From NCBI GenBank assembly GCA_014859445.1, contig JACUUC010000012.1, positions 1-64,000 of the forward strand: a stretch of 64,000 nt of DNA, given 5' to 3'. This DNA comes from Bacterioplanes sp. (GTDB lineage: Bacteria > Pseudomonadota > Gammaproteobacteria > Pseudomonadales > Oceanobacteraceae). Below, piece by piece: positions 9,159 to 16,919 of the stretch; position 1 is the first letter of the stretch, and the number at the start of each line of letters is the position of its first letter. The notes under the pieces are model-generated. The model ran no database searches. It saw only the letters and a list, made by a program, of their open reading frames with translations, and was not told where the DNA came from. A program made the translations under genes and the position numbers.

Positions 9159-9560
9159 TCACATTGGCAGGGCACTGCCGTAGGGGATGAAACGATTATC
9201 GGTACGGGCTTTGAGTGCGCGAATCACGTCCTTTTCAGGCAACTGTTGCTGCTTTTTTAAATATCGAAAAATCCAGATGGTTGGATTCTTGTCTTTTGCT
9301 TGCCACCCGGGCAATGTCATTTCGGCTACTGTATAAAACTCAGCTAGGGCCAATAGCGTACTTTGGTCGAATTGTGGTAGCACGGTTTGCCATTGCTCTT
9401 CCGATGCTTGAATCCATTGTTGGGCTTGCCGAAGTGTGTCAGCGGGTATCGTTAGCTCCGCAGCCCCTTGGTGGATTAAGGTTTGGCTGCTCTCGGCTAG
9501 CTGACGCAGAATATGTGGGTCTATTGCAGTTGGGCGATTAGGTTCCCATTGGTCAATCAT
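9159..9560 (-). CDS. hypothetical protein
   Basis: A 133-residue soluble protein with no signal peptide or membrane segment. It is rich in Gln and Trp and predicted largely helical. The ATG at 9560 has AGGTGAG a few bases upstream, which supports the start. It is convergent with the HTH gene and divergent from the acyltransferase at 9656. I do not recognise a named family and no catalytic pattern is visible. Codon use is like its neighbours. Confidence 0.7.
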   Translation of the reverse strand: MIDQWEPNRPTAIDPHILRQLAESSQTLIHQGAAELTIPADTLRQAQQWIQASEEQWQTVLPQFDQSTLLALAEFYTVAEMTLPGWQAKDKNPTIWIFRYLKKQQQLPEKDVIRALKARTDNRFIPYGSALPM

Positions 9561-9655
9561 CGATACTCACCTTGATCGTTGGCTAACGGTAATATCGCTA
9601 GGATATACTATTGTGCGTTGTTTCCGTACCTTCTTGTCTTGGCTATGTGAGTATT

Positions 9656-10801
9656 ATGACCGACCGTTATGCGGATATCCGCCCTTATCATGATGATGAG
9701 GTCGATGAGGTGCTGCAACGTTTGTTGCATTCGCGCCGCCTTTCTCAAGCCTTTGTTGCTCATCGTTTGCGTCGTGCACCGCGCTGGTTGCAGGGGTTGT
9801 TAGCAACGTGGTTGATGTCCCGTGTGCGCAAGCAATGCAGCGCAATTCACGATGTGGCGGGTTTTCAAGCTTGGTTAGAACGTCATGTGGATCATTTATT
9901 AAAACGCACGACAACGGGGATTGAGGTTCGTGGTATTGAGCGGCTGGATCCGACCCGGTCGTATCTTTGGTTATCGAATCATCGTGATATCGCCATGGAT
10001 CCCACGCTGATTAATTTTGCGTTGCATTCTCGTGGTTGGCCGACCAGTCGCATCGCAATTGGTGACAATTTGTTAGCCGATCCTGATATTGCCGATATCA
10101 TGCGATTGAATAAAAGTTTTGTGGTGAAGCGCAGTGTCAGTGGTCGACGAGAGAAGTTACAGGAGTTGACGCGCCTCTCGGAGTACATTCGGGAATCGCT
10201 GCAGCAAGGTCATTCTATCTGGATTGCACAACGAGAAGGTCGAGCAAAAGACAATCGTGATACAACCGACACGGCCGTCCTCAAAATGTTGGCATTGGCG
10301 GGGCGAGCGGAAAAATTGGATTTTTCGCACACCCTGTCCTCCATGCATCCAGTGCCTGTTTGTATTCAGTATGAGTGGGACCCGTGTGATGTATTGAAGG
10401 CGCAGGAGTTGGTGGCTCGTTCATCGGAACAACCCTACATAAAGCAGGCTGGAGAAGATATTCAGAGCATTGTGCAGGGTTTGGTTGGGCACAAGGGGAA
10501 GGTGGTTGTGTCGTTTGGCCAGCCTCTTGGTATCGAACAGATGACCGATGCGGCAACCATGGCGGCCGCCATTGATGCACAGATTGTGTCCATGACGGAA
10601 CACAACCCAGTACAGCAGGCGGCGTTGTCGTTGTTAACAACGCACTTTGGCTGGTCAGTTCATGCATCGGCGAACCCGCACTGTGCAGACGCTTTATGGC
10701 AACGAATTAGCGACCAATCACCCGCCGTACAGGAGCGCGTGTTAATGACTTATGCGGCTCCTTACTTATCGACGGATGAGGTCTCAACTACTGTTGATTG
10801 A
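9656..10801 (+). CDS. 1-acylglycerol-3-phosphate acyltransferase-like protein
   Basis: A 381-residue protein of the PlsC/LPLAT superfamily. The acyltransferase motif is NHRDIAMDP (His109 to Asp115), the variant seen in a subgroup of phosphate acyltransferases. The second conserved block (FVVKRS, then IAQREGRAKD) follows about 40-80 residues later. No membrane helix is evident, so it may be peripheral. I chose the ATG at 9656, because the upstream in-frame codons have no ribosome site. Its last 14 bases overlap the end of the convergent lipoprotein gene. A role in phospholipid or lipid-A-like acylation is inferred from family only; the substrate is unknown. Confidence 0.8.
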   Translation: MTDRYADIRPYHDDEVDEVLQRLLHSRRLSQAFVAHRLRRAPRWLQGLLATWLMSRVRKQCSAIHDVAGFQAWLERHVDHLLKRTTTGIEVRGIERLDPTRSYLWLSNHRDIAMDPTLINFALHSRGWPTSRIAIGDNLLADPDIADIMRLNKSFVVKRSVSGRREKLQELTRLSEYIRESLQQGHSIWIAQREGRAKDNRDTTDTAVLKMLALAGRAEKLDFSHTLSSMHPVPVCIQYEWDPCDVLKAQELVARSSEQPYIKQAGEDIQSIVQGLVGHKGKVVVSFGQPLGIEQMTDAATMAAAIDAQIVSMTEHNPVQQAALSLLTTHFGWSVHASANPHCADALWQRISDQSPAVQERVLMTYAAPYLSTDEVSTTVD

Positions 10802-11588
10802 TGATTTGGCTAATGCGGTATTGAGCTCTGGGTGCGATGGTCGCATTGGGAAACTCATTGGTGATTTGTCGAAAATAGCCAATGGCCTTACGTGGATCGT
10901 TGTAATCATTGTAAGGACTCATGAAAATGAGACCGAGTTGATACAGCGCTCGTGCACGCATGTCGTCTGATGACGCCGTATTCGCGTACAAAATCAAATA
11001 CACACGCTCGGCATCGTCAACACGACCATCCACGATAGCGCGTTCACTCATCGGGGTTAATTCACTATCAAAAGGGATGTCATTGCGCTTCAGTAGTTGA
11101 CTACGATCGACTTGTCGTAACAGTTGTTGTGCCGTGAGTTGCACCGGTTCTTTTTGGCGTTGATCTAAAATGGCCAAACGGTGTTCGATTTTCGTTTGTA
11201 ATAATGAGTTGGGAAAATCTTCTCGATGAATGAGTAAGTATTGGCGTGCTAACGCATCATTACGATCTTCATTGAAACGGTTCATATAGAGTAACGCCAT
11301 TTGGTACAGCGCTAACGAGCGCATGGCATCACTGAATTCAGGATTCTGGTAGCCTTTTTGGTAGGTGTCTGCGGCGACTTGAGTGCGACCACGCATGATG
11401 GCCTGCACCGAGAATGTCAGTAAGTCTGGCTCTTCTTGCAGTGCTGCAGCCGCGCGTACCTTGAGGTCTTCATCGTACATGGCGAGTTGATGGCTACCCG
11501 CCTCAACCACCAAGAGTGGGGTGGCCGCGGCACATCCTGTGAGACCTAATACGGCCACAAGCAAGGCAAAAGTATAGAATTTGATCAT
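10788..11588 (-). CDS. TPR-like lipoprotein
   Basis: A 266-residue protein with a lipoprotein signal peptide: a hydrophobic core and the lipobox LTGC ending in Cys19. The mature part carries several tetratricopeptide-like helical pairs, for example LALYQMALLYMNR near residue 93, ARALYQLGLIFMSPYND near 212 and RAQYRISQI at the end. The repeats suggest a scaffold on the periplasmic face of a membrane. The residue after Cys is Ala, so outer-membrane sorting is expected under the E. coli +2 rule. No operon partner is clear; the gene overlaps the convergent acyltransferase by 14 bases. Confidence 0.8.
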   Translation of the reverse strand: MIKFYTFALLVAVLGLTGCAAATPLLVVEAGSHQLAMYDEDLKVRAAAALQEEPDLLTFSVQAIMRGRTQVAADTYQKGYQNPEFSDAMRSLALYQMALLYMNRFNEDRNDALARQYLLIHREDFPNSLLQTKIEHRLAILDQRQKEPVQLTAQQLLRQVDRSQLLKRNDIPFDSELTPMSERAIVDGRVDDAERVYLILYANTASSDDMRARALYQLGLIFMSPYNDYNDPRKAIGYFRQITNEFPNATIAPRAQYRISQIINQQ

Positions 11589-11741
11589 AAGTCGATATCC
11601 CTGATCGGATGATTAATAGGTGGTGAGTGTTGTTATTGTGGTTAGTCTAGCGATCTAGATGTCGCTTGCAAAGGTAGCTGTGCGCCAGCTTTGAGCCAGC
11701 GCACTGAATTAGGGTGGAATTTTCAGGTGCAACGTCTGATA

Positions 11742-12605
11742 TTAGAGCAGTACTGCCGCAACGACACCAATCAAGCCACCTACGGCGGCACCGATCAGAG
11801 CGGCTTTAATGACCGCACGCTGTATAAATTGCTGGGCTTTTTTCTCTAATTGCACATTGCTGTCGGCCAGCGCCGCTTGTTGTTCGGCACGATGTGTTTT
11901 GACGATAGCGACCAAGTCATCGGCGGATTTTTTTATCAGTTTGTCAGCAACGGCGGCTGCCAAACGTTGGTTAAGCAATTGCGTTCGCTTGAACAATTGC
12001 TGAGCATCCAGTTGCTCAGTGAGGTTTGCCAGTTGTTGCTCTTGATGAGAAAGCAGCTGGCTACGAATTTGGTCCAGTTGATAAGACTGCTGAGCCTGCA
12101 GTTGTTGTGTGCTGCTGTCTAACCCCGCACTGACTTCTGCTTTTGCTTCGGCAATTGCAAGCTTCAGGTGTTTGCGTATCAGATGATCAACCTCGGCTAA
12201 CGCGATGGCGTTATTACTGTTCTCATCATTGGCAGCAGGTTCGTCGAGCGCTTGAATAACGGCCATGACGGCATCTTGATTGGCGGGTTTGGCTAACACG
12301 CCGTGAGCCCCGTGTGAGCGCGCCATGGTGATGTAGTCTTCACCTTCTTTAGAGGTGTACATGATGGTTGGAATCGTCGCGGTTTTGGGGTTAGCACGAA
12401 TCAGTTGGGTGGCTTCTAAACCATCCATTCCTGGCATCATGTGATCCATGAAAATCACATCGGGTTGGGTGGTTTCGAGAAACGTCAAAGCGGCCTCGGC
12501 GCTGTCAACGGTTTCGGTTTGTACATTCATTTTGGTTAATAAGCGTTGCAGCATGATGCGTGCAGATTTCGAGTCATCGACCACCAGTGCATGTTTAATA
12601 GACAT
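11742..12605 (-). CDS. receiver-domain protein with coiled coil and C-terminal membrane anchor
   Basis: A 287-residue protein starting at the ATG at 12605; an upstream in-frame ATG at 12665 lacks support. The receiver domain (residues 5-118) is intact: D10, D11, phospho-acceptor D54, the hydroxyl residues at T84/S85, and K106. A Gln/Ala-rich coiled coil follows (about 135-260), and the last about 22 residues form a Gly/Ala-rich hydrophobic helix reaching the C-terminus. There is no DNA-binding or catalytic output domain. It looks like a chemotaxis/PilG-type receiver tethered to the inner membrane. The divergent neighbour is FieF. Confidence 0.8.
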   Translation of the reverse strand: MSIKHALVVDDSKSARIMLQRLLTKMNVQTETVDSAEAALTFLETTQPDVIFMDHMMPGMDGLEATQLIRANPKTATIPTIMYTSKEGEDYITMARSHGAHGVLAKPANQDAVMAVIQALDEPAANDENSNNAIALAEVDHLIRKHLKLAIAEAKAEVSAGLDSSTQQLQAQQSYQLDQIRSQLLSHQEQQLANLTEQLDAQQLFKRTQLLNQRLAAAVADKLIKKSADDLVAIVKTHRAEQQAALADSNVQLEKKAQQFIQRAVIKAALIGAAVGGLIGVVAAVLL

Positions 12606-12796
12606 CGTAATAACTCGCTTCTTAATAGTTGCGCCAATAAGAGCAATTCCAATGCATAAGGTCAAGGTAAGTGGTATTTTTTTCCATTCATTTGGCCAAA
12701 ATTGTGGTATCCGTCACGTGCGGCGGGTTTCTACTGCGCTTCTTGCGCGCTCTGACTATAATGGCATGCAAACGAAATCAATTTACGGGGTTCTGT

Positions 12797-13657
12797 GTGA
12801 ACGAACATGCGATACACATAAAGCGCGCGGCTAACGCGTCGTTGCTGGTGGCGGTGACTTTGGTGCTGGCCAAACTGTTTGCGTGGTCGGCCAGCGATTC
12901 CGTCAGTGTGTTGTCGTCGTTACTCGACTCGGTGATGGACATTGCGGCCTCGTTAGTGAATTTCATTGCCGTTCGTTATGCATTGATTCCCGCGGACGAT
13001 GATCATCCGTTTGGACACACCAAGGCGGAAGGATTGGCTGCGTTGATTCAATCGGCGTTTATTTTGGGATCGACAGTCGCGTTGTTGTTGCACCTGCTTG
13101 ATCGTCTGGCCAATCCACAACCCTTACAAGCGTTGAGTTTCAGTATTACCATTATGCTGTTTTCGACCGTTTTAACCATACTGCTGGTGTTGTATCAGCG
13201 CTGGGTTTATCGAAAAACGCATTCCTTAGCGATTAAGTCGGATTCTGCCCATTACGTCAGTGATATCCTGACATCACTCGCCGTTGTGGTGGCCTTGCTG
13301 GCGGCCTTTTGGCATGTTCACTGGCTGGATCCTATTGTGGCGTTAGCCATTGCTGGTTTATTGCTGCGCAGTGTTTACGGCATTGTCAAAGATGCCTTGC
13401 AGGTCTTGATGGACGAATCACTGCCTGATGCCGACGAACAGCAGTTAGCGGCTCTCATTGCGGCAACGCCAGGTGTTAAGGGGTTCCACAATCTGAAAAC
13501 CCGTCAAGCCGGTAGTAAACAGTTTATTCAGCTGCATTTGGATTTGGACGGTCAACTCCCGTTGAAACAGGCACACGCCATTGGCGATGAAGTCGAACAG
13601 TCGATTTTGCAGGCTTTTCCTCGAGCAGAAATCTTGATTCATCACGATCCTGTGTAA
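12797..13657 (+). CDS. fieF: cation-efflux pump FieF-like (CDF family)
   Basis: A 286-residue cation diffusion facilitator that exports divalent metals (Fe2+/Zn2+ in E. coli FieF/YiiP) by proton antiport across the inner membrane. The transport-site ligands are in place: D44 and D48 in LDSVMD, H152 and D156 in HYVSD, each one residue off the E. coli numbering. The HPFGHTKAE motif follows the second helix, and a C-terminal cytoplasmic domain carries metal-bridging histidines. I chose the GTG at 12797 because it aligns with the E. coli start and has GGGG six bases upstream; an ATG at 12761 is possible. The next gene starts 4 bases after the stop. Confidence 0.9.
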   Translation: MNEHAIHIKRAANASLLVAVTLVLAKLFAWSASDSVSVLSSLLDSVMDIAASLVNFIAVRYALIPADDDHPFGHTKAEGLAALIQSAFILGSTVALLLHLLDRLANPQPLQALSFSITIMLFSTVLTILLVLYQRWVYRKTHSLAIKSDSAHYVSDILTSLAVVVALLAAFWHVHWLDPIVALAIAGLLLRSVYGIVKDALQVLMDESLPDADEQQLAALIAATPGVKGFHNLKTRQAGSKQFIQLHLDLDGQLPLKQAHAIGDEVEQSILQAFPRAEILIHHDPV

Positions 13658-13661
13658 CGCA

Positions 13662-14672
13662 ATGAAAGCGTTACGTTCGATTATGCTTGCCTCATGGTGT
13701 CTGATGGTCACCGAGTCGTCATTGGCGTTGATGGATCGGCCTTGGTGGGTGCAGCCGCTCGAATACGATTTGGCTGATGTCCCTGATCTTGACGTACCAC
13801 AAACCGATATTTTAACCAATCGTATTGATCGCTCTCGCACCGTTGTGGCTAAGTACTTGAATAATATGAGTGCGGGTCTTGACGGTTTTATGGTCGATGT
13901 TTTTTTTGGCGAGGAAGTTTTGCAAGATGAGGTCGGTGGTAGTCGTATCAAGTTGCGTTATGACCAACGTTATCAAGATGGACGTGACGCCATCTACAAT
14001 ACGAAGATCAGCGTCAATACGCATTTTCCGCACATCAGCGAGCGCATGCGATTATTGATTGAATCCGAGGAGGATGAGAACGCGGATGAGGGAACCTCAC
14101 CTCGCATTTCTGATAACTTGGAACGGCAGCGTTATTCGGCGGCATTGCGTGTTTTGTTGCGCAGTACTGAACGCTGGAAAACGGATGTGGATGTGGGCGT
14201 TCGTTGGCAGTTTCCACCCGATCCTTTTATCCAGTTCCGAGCGCGACGGTTTGATCAGTTTGGCCACTGGCGATTACGCACGACGCAAACTGTGTATTAT
14301 CGCGTGAGTGATGGCGCCGGAGAAAAAACGTCTTTGCAGTGGGATTATCCGTTGAATACCGAGGCGGTAGTGCGTTTAACACAGCAGGCTGAGTACCAAC
14401 TTGAGAAGGAATATTTCGAGTTAGGTTACAGTGCAGGCTTGTATCAAAAACTCAGTGGCAATCGAGCGATGTCCTATCAATTGAGTGCGTCAGGGGATTC
14501 CCAAGATCGCGCCAGCTTCTATCGATATCGTGCTGCGATACAGTACCGACAGCAAGTGTACCGTTCGTGGTTATTCTTTGATGTTATCCCTGAAGTTTTA
14601 TGGCAACGAGATTTGCAGTATCGAACAACGCCCGCTATCACCTTTCGCTTAGAAGCCCTGATTGCTCAGTAA
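13662..14672 (+). CDS. exported protein of unknown function
   Basis: A 336-residue protein with an N-terminal signal peptide ending around residue 22 (ESSLA). The mature part has many alternating hydrophobic/polar strands with aromatic residues (WKTDVDVGVRWQF, FIQFRARRF, AITFRLEA), the pattern of an outer-membrane beta-barrel or beta-rich periplasmic protein. It starts 4 bases after the fieF stop with no own ribosome site, so translation is probably coupled to fieF. No family was recognised. Its proximity suggests, but does not show, a link with metal export. Confidence 0.7.
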   Translation: MKALRSIMLASWCLMVTESSLALMDRPWWVQPLEYDLADVPDLDVPQTDILTNRIDRSRTVVAKYLNNMSAGLDGFMVDVFFGEEVLQDEVGGSRIKLRYDQRYQDGRDAIYNTKISVNTHFPHISERMRLLIESEEDENADEGTSPRISDNLERQRYSAALRVLLRSTERWKTDVDVGVRWQFPPDPFIQFRARRFDQFGHWRLRTTQTVYYRVSDGAGEKTSLQWDYPLNTEAVVRLTQQAEYQLEKEYFELGYSAGLYQKLSGNRAMSYQLSASGDSQDRASFYRYRAAIQYRQQVYRSWLFFDVIPEVLWQRDLQYRTTPAITFRLEALIAQ

Positions 14673-14753
14673 GTAAAATACACCGCTGTTATAGCCTGAT
14701 TGGACTATACTGACTTTGTGATAGGGTTATTTAATTATAAGAAGGAATGAGAT

Positions 14754-16001
14754 TTGTCATCAGATCATTCTCGGGTGTCGTTAGAGCAGGTTGAACAACA
14801 AATTCACGACATTTCTACGGTCTTAGCCGATAAGTCGCGACGCTTGCGCTTTCCTAAGCATTGGGAAAAAGAGTACTTAGAGGCCAGAGATCAGCGCTTT
14901 ATCGATGTTGATCTGAAAGTCATTGTCGGTGGCTTTCTGGTGTATGTGTTGTTTGGCTGGGCAGATTTCATGCTGGGTGGCAGCAGTGGTGCCTCAATAT
15001 TTGCTGCACGTGCGATGATTACGGCCGTGTTATTGCTGGGTTTATTTGCGTTGCCGAAAACACCTTGGCATGCTTTGATTGTGCCTGTAACCGCGGTTGG
15101 CATTGCGCTAGTGGGGCTATCGATTATTGTATTTTCGTTTTTTCTGGAAGGTTCTTCACGCTATGCCTATCACTTAGGGTTAATCCCTGTGCAGGTATTT
15201 GCCATGGTGTCGTTGCGTTTGAGTTATCGAGCGATGCTGGTCTCTTCGGTCATGGTGTTTGGGGTGTACGTTGCTACCATACCGTTTGCCGGTTCATTTT
15301 TTGACAGTGAAGTTGATCAAATACTGTCGGTGATGATGCCTCTTTTTGTGTTGTTCTGGTTGTTACTGATTGTGATGGGGGCCTTTTTGGCGTATGCCAT
15401 TGAAAATGCCGGACGCAGCGACTTTTTGAAAAACCGCCTGCTGGCTTTGGAAGCACAGCGATTGCATTATTTGACGGAGCGTTTGCATCACCTGTCGACA
15501 ACCGATCCGTTGACGGGATTGGCGAATCGTCGCCATTTTGAGTCTTGTTTTGATGAGGAATGGCGGCGCGCGTTGCGCCAGCAGCATAGCTTAGCGCTGT
15601 TGATGGTGGATGTGGATCATTTCAAGCAATACAACGATCGTTATGGGCATCAGCAAGGTGATGATTGTCTCATTGCTGTCACAGAGTGTTTGGCATCGTA
15701 TTGTCGTCGGGCGGGGGATGTGTGTGCGCGTTTTGGTGGCGAAGAGTTTATCATGCTGTTTCCTGACATGGATCTTACCGATGCGTCCATTTTGGCCGAT
15801 GAGATCCGTCAGCGTATTCAAGAATTAGGGATTGTTCATGAGGACAATGAGGTGTCTGTCGTTACGGTGAGTATTGGTGTCGCTGCGGGAGTTGTCCAGT
15901 CGCATCAGCATCCAGAGGAGTTGGTACGCTGTGCCGATCGACTGCTGTATGACGCCAAGGAATCTGGCCGTAATCAAGTCAAAACCGGCTTAATGCATTA
16001 A
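14754..16001 (+). CDS. membrane diguanylate cyclase
   Basis: A 415-residue protein that should make c-di-GMP. Six hydrophobic segments between about residues 55 and 215 form an integral membrane sensor. The GGDEF domain covers about 245-410, with DVDHF at 286-290 and the active-site GGEEF at 328-332. The allosteric inhibition site RAGD (319-322) is intact, five residues before GGEEF, so product feedback is expected. I chose the TTG start at 14754: AAGGA lies 7 bases upstream, while the nearby ATG at 14747 is in another frame and soon hits a stop. The gene stands alone; its stop codon lies in a palindrome (15985-16006). Confidence 0.88.
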   Translation: MSSDHSRVSLEQVEQQIHDISTVLADKSRRLRFPKHWEKEYLEARDQRFIDVDLKVIVGGFLVYVLFGWADFMLGGSSGASIFAARAMITAVLLLGLFALPKTPWHALIVPVTAVGIALVGLSIIVFSFFLEGSSRYAYHLGLIPVQVFAMVSLRLSYRAMLVSSVMVFGVYVATIPFAGSFFDSEVDQILSVMMPLFVLFWLLLIVMGAFLAYAIENAGRSDFLKNRLLALEAQRLHYLTERLHHLSTTDPLTGLANRRHFESCFDEEWRRALRQQHSLALLMVDVDHFKQYNDRYGHQQGDDCLIAVTECLASYCRRAGDVCARFGGEEFIMLFPDMDLTDASILADEIRQRIQELGIVHEDNEVSVVTVSIGVAAGVVQSHQHPEELVRCADRLLYDAKESGRNQVKTGLMH

Positions 16002-16006
16002 GCCGG
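15981..16006 (-). terminator. terminator of the broken acyltransferase, inside the cyclase gene end
   Basis: A perfect 22-base palindrome (15985-16006) spans the stop codon of the diguanylate cyclase. On the minus strand it is followed by TTTT (15984-15981). It therefore fits a terminator for the minus-strand gene ending at 16023; on the plus strand no T run follows. Confidence 0.65.
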
Positions 16007-16022
16007 AGTCGTGCTTCGATGG

Positions 16023-16903
16023 TTATTGATTATGATGAAGCGCATGTAGGCGCGCGTCTTTGTGTTGCCAAAGCTCCTGCACCCATTGTTGAAACTGCTC
16101 ACGGTATTGAGCGTCATGCTCGTAATCGCCATGACGTAGCTCGTCGGGGATGGGTTTTTCTTCCACAATGACCTGACAGCGTGTCATCTTGCCTTGTAAA
16201 AAATCCCAATAACTCGGTATGCCATCTGGGTAGTAGATGGTGACATCGAGTATGGAACGAAATTGATCGCCCATGGCGTTCATCGCAAAAGCCATGCCCC
16301 CAGCTTTGGGTTTTAATAGATACTGAAAAGGCGATTGTTGCTGCGCGTGTTTGCTGGGCGTAAAACGTGTCCCTTCGAGAAAATTCATCACACTGGTTGG
16401 CATATCTTTGAACTTCTCACAGGCTTTGCGTGTGGTTTCAATATCCTTGCCTTTCATTTCTGGGTGTTTTTCTAGGTAGGCTTTGCTATAGCGTTTCATG
16501 AATGGGAAATCGAGAGCCCACCAAGCAGCACCCATGATAGGCACCTTGATCAGTTCTTGCTTTAAGAAAAACTTAAGCAGCGGAATTCGACCGTTGAGTG
16601 TGTGCTGCAGCACCATGATATCCACCCAGGATTGGTGATTACTGACGACAAAGTACCAGCCATTGCGATCAATTGCTCAGGCAGCTCGATCGACCAGTCC
16701 ATGCGCTGAGTTAGTCGCATCCAAAGTGAGTTGCCACTTACCCAGCTGTTGGCAATGAACACCAATATGTGGGTAATGACACGTCGTACTGCTGGAATAG
16801 GAATAATGATTTTCAGAAACGTGAACGTAAATAAGAAAATCGCAGTAATAAGAATATTGCCGACCAGTAAAATACTGGCCAGAGTTCCGATGAGTAATGG
16901 CAT
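16023..16903 (-). pseudogene. frameshifted acyltransferase (PlsC family, YihG-like)
   Basis: Two overlapping minus-strand frames together make one acyltransferase of about 293 residues. The first (from ATG at 16903) codes for the N-terminal membrane segment up to LPEQ. The second holds the catalytic NHQSWVD motif followed by DIMVLQHTLNGRIPLLKFF and the FLEGTRFT motif. The frame changes at about 16668-16680, where one A seems to be missing: restoring it would read LPEQIDRNGWYFVVSNHQSW without interruption. The combined length of 881 bases is one base short of whole codons. The homologue would acylate lysophosphatidate-type substrates. It may be a recent mutation or a sequencing error; the rest of both frames is intact. 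Confidence 0.8.
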
Positions 16904-16919
16904 AAATAATCCGCTAACG

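Noticed and set aside
13445-13951. 168-residue frame antisense to fieF and the next gene
   Set aside because: Overlaps two supported genes and shows low-complexity composition; no ribosome site.
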